A program made the position numbers and the translations under genes. DNA of 64,000 nt, taken from Odontocerum albicorne (Eukaryota > Arthropoda > Insecta > Trichoptera > Odontoceridae). This document shows positions 1 through 10,599 of this stretch, in pieces. Under the pieces are notes generated by a model that worked only from the letters and a program-made list of their open reading frames with translations, ran no database searches and had not been told where the DNA came from. Position 1 is the stretch's first letter; the number at the start of each line of letters is the position of its first letter. Location: contig OX463846.1 of the NCBI GenBank assembly GCA_949825065.1, forward strand, positions 14,852,205-14,916,204. The letters run 5' to 3'.

Positions 1-36
1 ACACGGCGTGATGATATGTTTGCATATATGATGAAA
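1..36 (+). mobile_element. RTE LINE 3'-terminal scrap
   Basis: The first bases read 'acacggcgtgatgatatg', the GC-richer tail followed by TATG-rich sequence seen at the 3' ends of the RTE-type relics elsewhere in this window (for example near 7800 and 41670). Only the end of the element lies inside the window, so the assignment rests on this short match. Confidence 0.3.
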
Positions 37-357
37 TATCAATTTTTTTGTATTTCTTATGGCGTTATAATCCTATTTGGGCACAGCCCTCGTTTTAATT
101 ATATACACCCTTGAAACTCAATGGCATCCTTTTTACGTCACCAGCCTAACTCTGTCGGTATAGTTAACCAAAATATATAACCTATCTGTTGAGGTAGATC
201 GGGCAAAAAAGTACAATGCATGCAATGATGGACTTCATACATAATATAATGTAGTCATGACGGCAAATATGCCATCAACAAGCTTCGTGAAATCTCATTG
301 ATTGATTTTTGTTCGTTAAACGGTGCTATAAAAATAAATAAAAATTTATTATCATTA

Positions 358-575
358 TCCACGACCTTATGACCAAATTGGTATATCGCCTGCGTTCTAC
401 CTTATGGGGGTTACTGGTTCAAATCCACATAAAATACAACAAAAAAAAGTCTAGTCTGTTATTCACTTGCTTTTCTAAATATTATTTGGTTAGTTGGAAG
501 AGATAACTACATATCAACAACCTCACTAGGCACTATACACATATACAATGAATGTGCAATATAATATAATACATT
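358..575 (+). mobile_element. tRNA-derived SINE (family A), diverged copy
   Basis: Full-length but strongly mutated copy of the window's main SINE. A tRNA-like head ('cgaccttatgaccaaattgg', B box decayed to 'ctggttcaaatcc') is followed by the body 'ttggttagttggaagagat' and the end 'tacaatgaatgtgcaatat'. Compare the well-preserved copy at 20180-20395. It was Pol III transcribed in origin and mobilised by a partner LINE; this copy is old. Confidence 0.6.
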
Positions 576-579
576 GTGT

Positions 580-2340
580 ATCTTGATTTTATCCAGAATC
601 AGCCCCCACTGCATTTAGTCCTGAGCAGTTTATCACAAATTAACTGTTCAGGAAAAGTTTGTATCGTTGGATATATAAAAGCTTCAAGAACATTATGATA
701 TTGCATTTCCTAAGAAATCTCCAAAATTCGAGTATCAGAGTCAAGTAATAACCCACTAACATGGAATTATTTGAGAACTTTTTAAGATGTTATGATCATG
801 TATGTTATATGTGTGGAACACAAGCGTTATATTAATTAAGCCATGAAAGGCATCGTAGAATAATACAAGATTCTTCAGTGTTATATAATTTATAATACCA
901 AAAATTAGAACTTCTATTCCTATTTTTTACTGATATTATTTTCACTTTATCCATTATTTTATAAAGTTCCCAAAGTTATAATAAGTTTTTTTATTACAGT
1001 GAGTTGGACTCGAGTAACCAAAGTTATGGCACGTTTAAAAATTATTTGTTCACTTTTTACCTTAAGAAAATGACTATATTCTTTTGTTAGTTAAATATAA
1101 ATTGCTCAACTCAAAAATTCCTCACAATTTAATATTAAGCATATATTTTAAAATTTTTGTTAATAGCATACTTACTTTCCTTCAGCATTATAAATAAGTC
1201 CATTAATAAATGAAACGCATAAAAACAATCTAATTTATTTAATTAAAATATGTTAGAATATATTTTCTTCAAGATGTTTGCTCTATAAAATAGAAATCTT
1301 TTGAAGAAAGGTGTTATTGATAAAAAAATAATCGCTTCTGGCCAAATATTTAACATTTATTCAACCGACTATTTTTCATCTTAATTTATACATCGACCGG
1401 ACGATAATACAATCTCTAAAGAAGCCATTAATAATTTTTACCGAAAAATAAATTAATGATACCGCCCACGTGTGGTCACCGCGAGCTGATCACCTGCCTG
1501 CCTTGAGAACCATAAATTTATTTTTTAAACACACCCTTTCCTAAGAATGAAAATTCTTTGCGGCTCGCGGTGATGTAAATTCACGGTGCACTTTTAAAAG
1601 TTTGGTCATATTTTATGTATCCGAAATATGAAAAATACACCGCCTTGTGAAAGAAACCCTTTTTGCATTTATTTGTCAAATTTGGAAAGGAAAGTTTTCC
1701 ATATATGTAGATGGGTGATTTATTTTTATTGATTGTGTTGAAAAGTTCTTCCAGTAATATATAAAAAAACTGGTTATGTGTTTTGAAAAAAGTTTTTTTT
1801 GTCACAGGTTTTTTCAAACAACTTTTATAAATGGTATATCTGTATTCTCGTAAGTTGAAACAAAAACATGCCTTGGAATACTTACTAAAATAACAACTGA
1901 CTTTTGCAACAACAGAATTTTTTTTTTTAATTTCTTTTTCTTACATTGTCAAGTTCACATGTCGTCATTATTGCATAATATCATTAAAAGTTCAGCCGCT
2001 CCTTATCTCGCCGAAAATAATCAGTGTTTTTCTGATCATAGTCTTGCACTAAGAACAGAAATGGTATATTTCCTTTCGAAGTTCACAGCTCTTATTTTTT
2101 TATGTCGTTCTTCAATATCTATGCAATGAAACTTGAAACATTTACTAACTTATGTTAGACTCGATTCATGATTGATAATTTTAAAAAGCGATTGATAAAA
2201 TTCTTAATTTTAAGTCTCTAATGTTACGTGTTTCATTCCCGATTTTCATTTCCTCTCCAGCATCCCTTCCTTTAACTGATGATATCTCTTTTGTATTGTT
2301 GTTATTAATATTATTCATGAAATTTATACATATTCAAAAT
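580..2340. other. AT-rich stretch with no recognised gene or repeat
   Basis: About 1.8 kb of AT-rich sequence. The short open frames (for example minus 1581-1817 and plus 2221-2439) are rich in F, I, K and Y and look like chance frames. A small GC-richer patch around 1455-1510 is unexplained. Confidence 0.5.
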
Positions 2341-2349
2341 ATTTTTTCT

Positions 2350-2440
2350 TCCTTTATTTGCATTTATCTGGTTAGTTGGAAAAGATTGCCACCTAGCAAC
2401 AACCCTGCTAGATTTTTATACAATGAAGTGTTAAATTGAT
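2350..2440 (+). mobile_element. SINE 3' body, truncated
   Basis: Carries the shared SINE body 'ctggttagttggaaaagatt' and 'gccacctagcaac', ending 'tacaatgaagtgttaaatt'. The tRNA-like head is missing, so the copy is 5' truncated. It abuts the RTE relic starting near 2441. Confidence 0.6.
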
Positions 2441-2745
2441 ACATACATATTATCACGCTGGATTCCTTGCGGGCTAGGTAGAGTTAACAGATATCCACAC
2501 TTTTGTATCCAAGATCGCAACTTTCCCCTCCACATTCACACATTATGCCATTTACAATTTCCTTTTATTCATATTTCTCACTTTATCTTCTTTAGAAAAT
2601 CTGGTCCATTCTTCCTTTCCCTTTTCTTTAACTTAATTAAAATATTCATTTATCTCTGCGATGATTTATGATATTTTCAATCCGCATTCTTTCATACATT
2701 GACACTCCACTTTTTCTTAGTGCACTCATCTTCACAACACTAATG
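2441..2745 (-). mobile_element. RTE-type LINE 3' relic
   Basis: Read on the minus strand this parallels the better RTE relic at 44935-45345: a 3' tail ('cacgctggattccttgcggg'), a middle with 'atcttctttagaaaatctgg', and an upstream part 'gacactccactttttcttag'. The reading frame is destroyed and the middle appears shortened. It is a dead C-terminal fragment, placed by similarity to the other RTE copies rather than by an open frame. Confidence 0.5.
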
Positions 2746-2776
2746 TTACTGTTATAACTTCTACCCATATTTTTCA

Positions 2777-3175
2777 CATTAACTTCTTTCAAAATTTGAG
2801 TCTCTTGATCGAAGCACGTTCATCAGTTATTCACTTCTACACACACCTTCCACTTATGATTTGTATACTCGATTGTCATTAATTGTCATGTATTAATTAC
2901 ACTTTCGTTTTCTACTTTACAATCTGATGGGTTTATTACCACGCGATGATCTCTTAACCAACAACCAACTAGAAAGACGTCAACAAGGCCGTAAGTGAAA
3001 ACCAGACTTTAAAAAAAAACTGAGTTAGTAGACAGGCATCTTACCAACTAACCCACATGCCCAAACTTCGAGATTTAAACGTAGCTTTCCTCATCTTTCT
3101 AAAAACATCAATTTTATTCATGCATCCATTTCTAATATATCGTTCCACCTTCTTTTACGCGTTGCAGCTTTAAAA
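2777..3175 (-). mobile_element. RTE-type LINE relic split by a SINE
   Basis: Two blocks, 2777-2888 ('cttctttcaaaatttgagtc', 'gatttgtatactcg') and 3068-3175 ('aaaacatcaattttattcat', 'gcatccatttctaat'), occur in the same order and spacing logic as in the RTE relic at 45060-45270, where they are contiguous. The sequence between them here is a family A SINE. This is therefore a LINE fragment later interrupted by a SINE insertion. No reading frame survives. Confidence 0.5.
2888..3067 (-). mobile_element. tRNA-derived SINE (family A) inserted in an RTE relic
   Basis: On the minus strand it reads from a tRNA-like head (3065 downwards, 'gttagttggtaagatgcctg') through the body with 'tttattaccacgcgatgatc' (plus-strand reading) to the 3' part 'attacactttcgttttctac'. 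It splits the RTE relic at 2777-3175 and is therefore younger than it. Confidence 0.65.
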
Positions 3176-3230
3176 ATCACTTGAAGATAACCTTTTTGGG
3201 AGTTCTTATCTAAATTTATGATTTTATATG

Positions 3231-3482
3231 AAACACATACACTACAATCCACCTATAATTGAATATGTAACTATCACATATTGTAAGATCTAGAAACACA
3301 TACACTACAATCCACCTATAATTGAATATGTAACTATCACATATTGTTAGATCTAGAAACACATACACTACAATCCACCTATAATTGAATATGTAACTAT
3401 CACATATTGTAAGATCTAGAAACACATACACTACAATCCACCTATAATTGAATATATAACTATCACATATTGTAAGATCTAG
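3231..3482. repeat. Tandem array, four 63-bp units
   Basis: Units start at 3231, 3294, 3357 and 3420, each beginning 'aaacacatacactacaatcc' and ending 'gtaagatctag', with only one or two differences between copies. Because 63 is a multiple of three, a minus-strand frame stays open as a 21-residue repeat (LTICDSYIFNYRW core). That is a by-product of unit length, not evidence of a protein. The near identity suggests recent amplification. Confidence 0.9.
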
Positions 3483-3484
3483 AA

Positions 3485-4100
3485 AGGTTTCTTTGAACTT
3501 GGAAAGTTTTACAGCGTATTTTTTTCAGCAAACATGTTTTTTAAACACATATAAATGCAGGGAATCACTAAATTTAATGACCACAGCCATCACCATCCTA
3601 CCCTTACAATCAACTTACAATTTTTATATAATATTTTTAATCTGTCAATAATATAAGGCTCGATTTCCGAGTTGGAGCGCCATTGACGAGAGTTTTATCT
3701 CTAAACAGCGCTATATAATTTTTCCTATTTTTATTATTATTAATTAATGACTATTAACCAGTGCATGCACAGTTTCAGAACTTTTATAAAACATTTACGG
3801 ATTGTAATAAAACTGTAATGTTATAAATCCCTGCTTGAGGACAAACGAAAAAAATTTATGTATTATTTTCAAATACCGCTCCAACACATCAACTGGCAGC
3901 TGAATGCCAAAACTATAAAATCTTTAGCAGCAGGACATAGATACAATGAAATTATGTCAATATTAAAATTAAATTATTATAGTGTGTGCCTCGTATTATT
4001 TACAAAAGTGAAGTGACGTATCTGAACTATTATAGATATTTTTATACATTTTGCATGGTTTTTCTTGTAACAAAGACGGTCTTCTAGTTAGTTTATTCAC
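3485..4100. other. AT-rich stretch, nothing recognised
   Basis: No repeat family, RNA gene or coding signal that I can support. A run near 3660-3720 is slightly GC-richer but has no readable frame. Confidence 0.4.
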
Positions 4101-4104
4101 AAGG

Positions 4105-4560
4105 AAGAATATCATGCAGGATTGTTGTCATACAGCTAGGCGGTGTCTAGGACATATCCACAGGGTCACTCAGTTGGCTCAATATCTCTACACCACGCGT
4201 AACGTGAGTGTTTAGCCATGCTATTTATTCTTTAAGTTATTATGTAGAACACAGGGTGATTCCTTGCACAACAATATTTATCGGGGCCATATACACGTAG
4301 TGCTTCTAGTATCGCGAGACAGTTCAAACTACCTTTAAAAACCTTAAGTAGGAATATCGCAATGGATTCTTGTCTTATTGTTTCGAGGCTTTCATAGTTG
4401 CACACAGTGAGAAATTCGACATGGTGCGCATATTTTAGGTAATCGCCTTTGTTCTGTACCATAGATATCGGATTTTTTTTTTGTATTTTCATCGACAATA
4501 ATGTGCCATTTAGGTGACATCTGTTTTTAGATTTAACATTTTTTTATCACATCGAACTAA
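4105..4560 (-). pseudogene. Jockey-type LINE reverse transcriptase, C-terminal relic
   Basis: Minus-strand translation of 4232-4498 (KGDYLKYAHHVEFLTVCNYESL...SIAIFLLKVFKGSLNC) matches residue for residue the C-terminal part of the LINE at 62640-63750 (KGDYQKYAHHAELLTVCNYRSL...), so the two belong to one family. Similarity at DNA level continues to about 4130, including 'acgcgt' and 'ttggctcaatatctctacac'. This region follows the RT catalytic core, and the core itself is absent here. It is a 5' truncated, non-functional copy. The region between 4560 and 4590 is AT-rich and unassigned. Confidence 0.75.
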
Positions 4561-4591
4561 TTCTAGATAGTTTTAGATATATTGGGTTATT

Positions 4592-5415
4592 GTTTTTATT
4601 TATTTATTTAATTAACGACACAACAGTGTCTTTATATACAAATGAACATGTGACAGGTTATACAAGTACTTAAAATTATTGACAAATAATACAACTTTAT
4701 CTTAAACTAACATGAAGATACAAAAAGCAGTAGTAATAATAAATTACAGTCATCGTTTTAAAATTATTTAATAATCTTTGAGAATTTTGTGGGAATTTTA
4801 TGGATATATATTGAGATATAGAAAACACATGGCCTCATTAGTAGAACGAGATGCAAGTTGCTTTGCAGAATTAAAAGCTTCATACATGTTGATGCAGGGT
4901 TACTCAACTCCAGAGGCAAAGTATTGTCCTTAATGTTTTGTTTATATTACGTTATTTATATTAATAAAGGAGAGCACAAAGTTAGTAGCTATTGTTGTGA
5001 TATCTAAATATTGTTGTGATATTCTGGCGAATACTATATATACTTATATTAAAAATATCTAAATTGTTGCAAAACTCGTTTCCAAGTCTTTGCATACGAA
5101 TTATAGAGGAGTTGATTTTATAATTAGTATAGCAATTTTCGGTATAAAAGGGATTGAGCTGTCTTGTGGATCTAGTGGGAATACGAAATGAAATACTTGC
5201 GAGTAAGTGAGGTGCATCAATCACTAAGTGAATGATTTTGTAGAGCAGTACTATATCGGCTGTTTTTCTTCTGTCACACAGCTTCAAGAGTTTCACTGCA
5301 TTTAATAAGTTGGGATAATTTCTTTGTTCATGTGGTATTCCAAGTTTAAAATTAATGAATCTTAGAAATTTGTTTTGACTTAACACATAATAATTTTTCC
5401 TTAGCGCACGTATCT
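4592..5415 (-). pseudogene. Second non-LTR LINE relic with 3' tail
   Basis: The minus-strand frame 4982-5386 encodes about 134 residues (QNKFLRFINFKLGIPHEQ... RRKTADIVLLYKIIHLVIDAP...FRIPTRSTRQ), the layout seen after the polymerase core in jockey-like insect LINEs: a helical region with the R-ADI-LYK-I motif followed by the FR-P-R-TR box. It ends with a stop near 4982. The 3' untranslated part runs to a TAAA-type tail at 4592-4615 (plus strand 'tttatttatttatttaatt'). It is 5' truncated, so it cannot move by itself. It differs from the family at 4105-4560. Confidence 0.7.
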
Positions 5416-5601
5416 TCTCAACAGTTTAAATCGTTTAAACGGAGACTGTTTTAATGTCATGAATTATTTTGAACACTGGATGTTCAAATATCTTTTTAAT
5501 GGTAGTTAATGGTGAGTCAGCGGGTCACAGATTTATAAAGTTTCAATCGAGATAAGTATCGCAACAAGAAGAAAGAGTCAGCATTTGCATATCATCTAAA
5601 G

Positions 5602-6034
5602 CAGGAGCTCCCAACGTACGAGTATACTCCGCGGAGCCCTAGGGTTCCGTCGACAAATTTAAGGATTCCGCAATAAATTTTGTTTTAGAGCTCCAATCGA
5701 TAGTTAAAAAAATTGTATACAAATTTAATTTAAACTTCCGGTACCTGACAACAATTCCGTATGTTTCGAATAAAAACAAAATACAGAAGTAAATTGGATG
5801 CCACTACTGATATTAGAATTCAGCTATCCACAATGAAACCAAATTTTGAAAGAAAAGAAGTTTAATAATTTACATTACCATTCTAGACCATTTGTTTGTA
5901 TTTTTAATAAATTATTATATATTTTATAATGATTTGTAGTTTTATTTACAATCGGTAAAAATTGACAAAGTTCCTAAATGTATGTATTATGAAGGTGGAA
6001 CAGGTTCCGCGATCCAAATGTATTGGGATCATTG
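5602..6034 (+). mobile_element. Internally deleted hAT element with 8-bp target duplication
   Basis: Ends are 'caggagctcccaacg' and 'gggatcattg', imperfect inverted repeats of the hAT type. The flanks 5594-5601 (atctaaag) and 6035-6042 (atctacag) match at 7 of 8 positions, as expected of a hAT target-site duplication. Subterminal 'ccctagggttccgtcgac' and 'ggttccgcgat' are also typical of animal hAT ends. Inside, 5776-5862 on the plus strand still reads KTKYRSKLD...DIRIQLS...KPNFE, the extreme C-terminus of a ZBED-type hAT transposase. Everything between the left end and this C-terminus is deleted. Confidence 0.75.
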
Positions 6035-6331
6035 ATCTACAGAATTATCTTTTATGCACGATAGTATTTGTTTACTTTAAGTGTTTGAATACACGCAAAG
6101 TACGCTATTTGATTTATAGTGAATAAAATCTATTCGCTATATTATGTTTTGAACTATAAATCTTGGTAAGAAGCTGGACTTTCACCTGGGGGATCTGGGT
6201 TAGTGGCTCGATGTTACCCAAAAATAAAGAGTCGCAATCTGGTAAGCGAGTTTATGAGTGAGTGTTGTCGCTGCACGTACGGTGGTGTTACATGTCTCTC
6301 GGTCACGCTCCTCCTTATGTGCGAATAACTA

Positions 6332-6447
6332 GTTTAGATATATCAAAGGTACCATACGAAAAAAAAATCCAGATGGTCATGTAGAAATAGTTTAGATATA
6401 TCAAAGGTACCATACGAAAACAAATAATCCAGATTGCCATGTGGAAA
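6332..6447. repeat. Two-unit tandem duplication (~57 bp)
   Basis: The block 'agtttagatatatcaaaggt' followed by 'accatacgaaa' and 'atccaga-ggtcatgt' occurs twice in direct succession. The copies differ in the A-run length and a few substitutions. Confidence 0.8.
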
Positions 6448-6464
6448 ATGTTTATTTTAAAGCA

Positions 6465-6560
6465 TACAAATGAATAATTATTGTAAGGCATACAAATTAC
6501 AAATTTATTGCCAAACGACTATCTCTTCCAACTGACAAACAAGAGTTACGTAGATTAGTG
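6465..6560 (-). mobile_element. SINE 3' body fragment
   Basis: Plus-strand 'atttattgccaaacgactat' and 'ctcttccaactgacaaac' correspond to the reverse complement of the shared SINE body (ggttggaagagattgccac...). The head is missing. Confidence 0.5.
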
Positions 6561-6564
6561 TTTA

Positions 6565-7380
6565 TTGCGCTGGGCTTCAATGTTATTTTCAAAAAAAAAA
6601 AAATTAATATTAAAAAAAAAAAAAAAGAATTTAACAAAATATTTGCTCATGTCAACAAACATTGTGAAGAAAAGACAGAAATAATAGGAAAATGGGAATT
6701 ATGGAAGAATATATTTCGTCACTGAAGAGAAAAGTCTTACGGCAGCCGGTAATTCGTTCCAGAGTCTGACGGCGCGACATTAAAGGAAGAAACGAAAGAA
6801 ATCTTCTTAAAAGAAATCCAAAATAAACTGAAGATGGATATATCTGACAGCCACATTCCCACATAACTCTCTTCCAGAATAAAATAAATTCAGAAACCAC
6901 AATTATAAATTTGGAATAGGGAAAAAATATTACCCCAAGCTTTGTATGTACATTTTTCAGCACAAGTTATGTGAATTCAAAAACAATCCATATTCCTTTG
7001 GTTGCTTCTGAAAACCAAAAATTCTGGAATCGTCATCGAAAATTCGAAATTTCGGTTTCCCACACCATCTCTTTTAACGGGAGCTTCTGAGAGTGATTCC
7101 CAAAGGAATCGAGACTAGTTTTTTTACTAAGTTTATTATTTACCCATTCCAATTCCTCGGGGAACACTGCAGTGACTTTTTCAAATGAAATTCTGGACAT
7201 GCTTTGCGCAGATAATGTATATTCTGAGATTCTTGATCGTTATATTCCTCTTTAAAAAAATACTTAATTTCTAAATAGTAATATTGTGCTTTTTAACTTG
7301 CCTGTAATCATAAAATTAATCATAAAACATGTTAAATTAATTTAAAACATGTTAAACTAGAATTAAATGAGAAATAAATG
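6565..7380. other. AT-rich stretch, nothing recognised
   Basis: Contains long A runs (6590-6625). A 103-codon minus-strand open frame at 6652-6963 has no recognisable domain, so I treat it as chance. Confidence 0.4.
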
Positions 7381-7384
7381 AAAG

Positions 7385-7590
7385 AATTACAGAGAAAGTA
7401 AAGGAAAATTTAATGCGATATACGGGTGAGAAATTAATGAATAGACTACATAGAATTTTTTCAGATGACGAATGAGTAACGAGAGATATCGAACGGCGTG
7501 AAGTGATAGATAACAACGTTAATGGGACATTAAAACATACTCGTATATACTCGAACCGAACAGTAAAGAAAATAGTGAAAGGAGCCAAAA
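7385..7590 (+). pseudogene. RTE-type reverse transcriptase fragment
   Basis: In the plus-strand frames one can read CDIRVRNELMNRLHRIFFSDDE, then VTRDIERREVIDNNVNGTLKH, separated by a stop or shift. This corresponds to the RTE segment (I-V-N..L..V.EF.YLGS..S.DG.V.RDIERR...GN.VNGAL) just after the RT active site. About 70 residues remain with stops and frameshifts, so it is dead. It directly precedes the hairpin-family fragment at 7592. Confidence 0.6.
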
Positions 7591-7591
7591 T

Positions 7592-7710
7592 AAATGTAAG
7601 TAATACACATCGGGCTTAAGAAAGAGATTGTCGGCCATTATCGGCTAACTTCAGCTTTGTAGAGCGTCGTCTCTGTAATTCATACCAAACCCTAGCGCTT
7701 GACAATTACG
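7592..7710 (+). mobile_element. Partial copy of the 180-bp hairpin MITE
   Basis: Shares 'gtaagtaatacacatcgggc' and, after a deletion, 'atcggctaacttcagctttg' and 'tagagcgtcgtctctgt' with the element at 61460-61639. The left arm of the hairpin is lost, so this copy has the outer left end plus the right arm only. It shows that the hairpin is a dispersed family. Confidence 0.7.
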
Positions 7711-7714
7711 GACA

Positions 7715-7850
7715 AATCGCGACGGAACAAGTGTATACGGCTATTGGAAGGGCGAAATATTTGTGTCCACATAGGAAAGTCCTGTCCTCTCCACCTAACC
7801 CGGCAGAGAAACGGCGTGATGGTGTGTATGTGAGTATTAATGCTTAAGAT
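7715..7850 (+). mobile_element. LINE 3'-end fragment
   Basis: A plus-strand stretch reads RNICVHIGKSCPLHLTRQ and runs into the tail 'agaaacggcgtgatggtgtg', like the 3' tails of RTE copies here. No complete domain remains. Confidence 0.4.
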
Positions 7851-8031
7851 TTTCTGATAAGCATTGCCTGCCTACCTGAGATTATCAAGTTCTCTTATAT
7901 GTTAAGGATTTTAGAATAATATTATTTATCTCTAGAATATTTTGCATTATCCTTGAATAATAGAGATTGACTTTTTTAGTGATGGCTTACTGCAGAAGTC
8001 AGCTTTTTTGTGTTAACTTAATTGTGGGTTG

Positions 8032-8605
8032 TACTTGAGAAAATGTAGGATGGTCCCTGTGACAGTTGAAATTTCATATCTCAAAGAGATGGGGTAAAAT
8101 AGTTTTTTTTTTTACAAATCGAATCGTTTTTTTATAAATCGAAAGATTGTTTTTCTCTAAACCGACGTTTTAATTCCTAATTTTCATTATACTAACTTTC
8201 TAATGTATTGTATGATTCTTATCTATCTTTAAATAGGCTACGATTCACTATGAATTAATACTAATTACGAACATTTAATTTTAGGCATAAAAAAATCGAA
8301 AATCCAATTATCGTATACCCCATCCCTAGCCAATGCAGACTAACGTAGTGACTTTTGATAAACGTCACCAAATATTATTTAATTTTAACAAACTGCCACA
8401 TTTTTGCTAATTTGTAACAAGATGTATTGATTTGTCATTATTGTTAGTTTTATGTTATGTATGTACCTAAATAACTTGCTATTTATTAGAATCGAGGCTT
8501 ATATTAAAGTTGATAAAATAATAAAAATTACTGAACGTCATTACAAGGTTGTATTGGGGCAAATTTGTGAACTGTCACAGGGACCATGCTACACTTTCTC
8601 AAGTA
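8032..8605. mobile_element. Non-autonomous DNA element with 36-bp inverted repeats
   Basis: Left end 8032-8067 ('tacttgagaaaatgtaggat' then 'ggtccctgtgacagtt') is the near-perfect reverse complement of 8570-8605, with two mismatches in 36. If the outer TA is read as a target duplication, the termini start CTTGAGAAA, which fits a Tc1/mariner-like MITE. The interior is AT-rich with no transposase. RTE sequence resumes at the right border, so it probably landed in or beside an older LINE. The superfamily is inference. Confidence 0.7.
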
Positions 8606-8800
8606 TAGTTCTGTTATCTGGGCAGTATATTTAAGTGTGATGAGCGAGTTGAAAGGGACATTGAAAGAAGGCTTAACGATAGAGAATAAGATAAACGAAG
8701 CACTTAATGTAATATACAATAACAGGGCAAAACCAAATGTATCAAAAATGACAAAAAATTATAGTGTGTTGGTGACGAAGAACGTCGATGTCGAAGAAAA
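8606..8800 (+). pseudogene. RTE-type reverse transcriptase fragment
   Basis: A frame reads SELKGTLKEGLTIENKINEALNVIYNNRAKPNVSKM with another phase giving ERDIERR. This is the same RTE segment as at 13190-13340 (EKDIERR..TGNKVNGALNVICNNRATSTVAKM). Frameshifted and short. Confidence 0.6.
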
Positions 8801-8854
8801 TAAATTTAATAATGAAGAAAATAAATTTCAGGGAGGAATTAGCAAAATGTCCGA

Positions 8855-8935
8855 GCTCAACTCATGACATCCACCCCAGTTGAGATACACCCCAACTAAT
8901 AGAGGACGAGCCCGACCGCGAGGGCTACATATGTT
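8855..8935 (-). mobile_element. Repeat family F, partial copy
   Basis: Plus-strand 'ccagttgagatacaccccaa' and 'gaggacgagcccgaccg' match the promoter-proximal end of the family F copies at 20875-21085 and 41090-41275. Only the first ~80 bp are present. Confidence 0.5.
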
Positions 8936-9465
8936 CTTTAGTCCACATGGTAAATCTAAATTAAGAAAAAAAAATTATATATATACTAAGACCAAAAAAA
9001 AATTTCAAATATTAATTTTATATGCAGAATTAAATACCGTATTAAATTTAAAATATTGATAAATGCCAAAATTTATCAATTATCTCAATTGCAGGTGTTC
9101 ATTGCTTACGTGAGTTTTCACATATTTCAAATAAATCTAATGACTTTTCAAGTGTTTCGCTCTTGGAGTCTTTTGATAAAAATTCGACTTGAAAATTTTT
9201 AATGTTTAGTTGGCAGGTTACTCTTTATTAGGACATTAATCTTGCTTGTCTTTGTGTTTGACATAAACCACATGTACCTTTAAAACCCCATATCACTAGA
9301 CCTTTTCACCCTGGGTCATTTTTCTTGATATTTACCGTACCGCAGCCGACGACATATCTTTCATAGCTTGGAACCAGAAGTGGTGTTTGACATAACAGAT
9401 CGGAGTTAATCATATACTTCCAATATGCTATAAGCAGCATAACAATAAATTATTTTGCTTTATAT

Positions 9466-9598
9466 TTTTTTAATAAAATAAATAAAACACTTTTTTTTAA
9501 TTTTATATTCACCACTGTTTTATTTGAGTTTTTTTAATAAAATAAATAAAACACTTTTTTTTATTTTGTATTCACCACTGTTTTATTTGAAGATAAAC
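9466..9598. repeat. Two-unit tandem duplication (~65 bp)
   Basis: 'ttaataaaataaataaaaca' with the following 'cttttttttaa' and 'tattcaccactgttttattt' is repeated directly after itself. Confidence 0.85.
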
Positions 9599-9639
9599 TA
9601 AATAATTTAATGTCTAAAATATATTTCTTCTAATTGTAA

Positions 9640-10580
9640 TAGGTGTTGGAAAGGGGGAGGGGAGTAGGTAGGCGTTAAAAGGGTGGCTTTTGAATGGGAA
9701 AGATATTTAGCAGATGTTTATTATTGAAATTAACAAAGTTGTTTATAGTGCCGATACTTAATTTAATGTTATTTTTAATCTCGAGAATTTTTAAATCATC
9801 CAGCTACAATTCCTCCTTGGTCATGTGCAAAATTCGCAAACCACAATCAATATCAAACCATTGGATTTTTTAAAGATGTTAGAAAACTCCGAAAAATTAT
9901 TGTTATTTAGACGTCTTAAATGTTCCCTAACTTTTTTTTCAAAGTCTCTAAATATGTTTCCCGTTCAAAAGTCAAAGTTTTCACGCCGACCTACAGCCCT
10001 CCCCTTATTAGTCACTGCTTCCCGTCCCTCTCCTGTACCTATTATAATTAGAAAACGTATATTTTAAACATAGTTTAGTTCATCCTTACCTGACGAGGAA
10101 GACAAAAGTTTTTGAAACCGGTAGTAAAATCAAATAAAATAGTGGTAAATGCAAAATAAGAAATATGTGTTTTATTTATTTTATTACAAATTTATAAACA
10201 TGACACCACTAAGCGAAACAAACGTCATTTCTAAGATTAAAAAGTAATTTTGTTTTATTTTATTTACATTTATTTTCTTACAATGAAAGATCGATTTTGA
10301 CCATCAAAATAATGCATATTAAAATGTTAGTGGTCGACAATATAAAAAAAATGTTTGAAACTATAAAAATGTACTTGGTTTATATAAAATTACAATCAAA
10401 AGAAGCACACACCACCACATAGATAAACTTACACCAGGTCAAGGCTCAGGGCTGTATTTTACGCATGGAAGGATTCTAAAAAAACAACATCCACAATTAC
10501 AATATACGTATCAGTTATTTATTATAAACCAAAACCTTTCAGTTTCAAAAATTAAGTGAAAATTAATATTGAACTTATTC
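9640..10580. other. AT-rich stretch with one hammerhead-like motif
   Basis: No gene recognised. The open frame at 9825-10067 has no known domain. The motif at 10095-10130 is annotated separately. Confidence 0.4.
10095..10130 (+). other. Hammerhead-like motif of a Penelope-like element (candidate)
   Basis: Reads CTGACGA, a short spacer (ggaagacaaaagttttt), then GAAAC and CGGTAG. CUGANGA and GAAA are the two conserved strands of the hammerhead ribozyme core, and such motifs are known from Penelope-like retroelements. Related sequence lies on the minus strand near 29025 and 39920. The helix III partner is not visible here, so this copy is probably inactive. Confidence 0.35.
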
Positions 10581-10599
10581 ATCGTCGTTGCCGGGCCTC

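Noticed and set aside
3216..3431. 71-codon frame with a 21-residue repeat
   Set aside because: Arises from the 63-bp tandem units; no start context, domain or other support.
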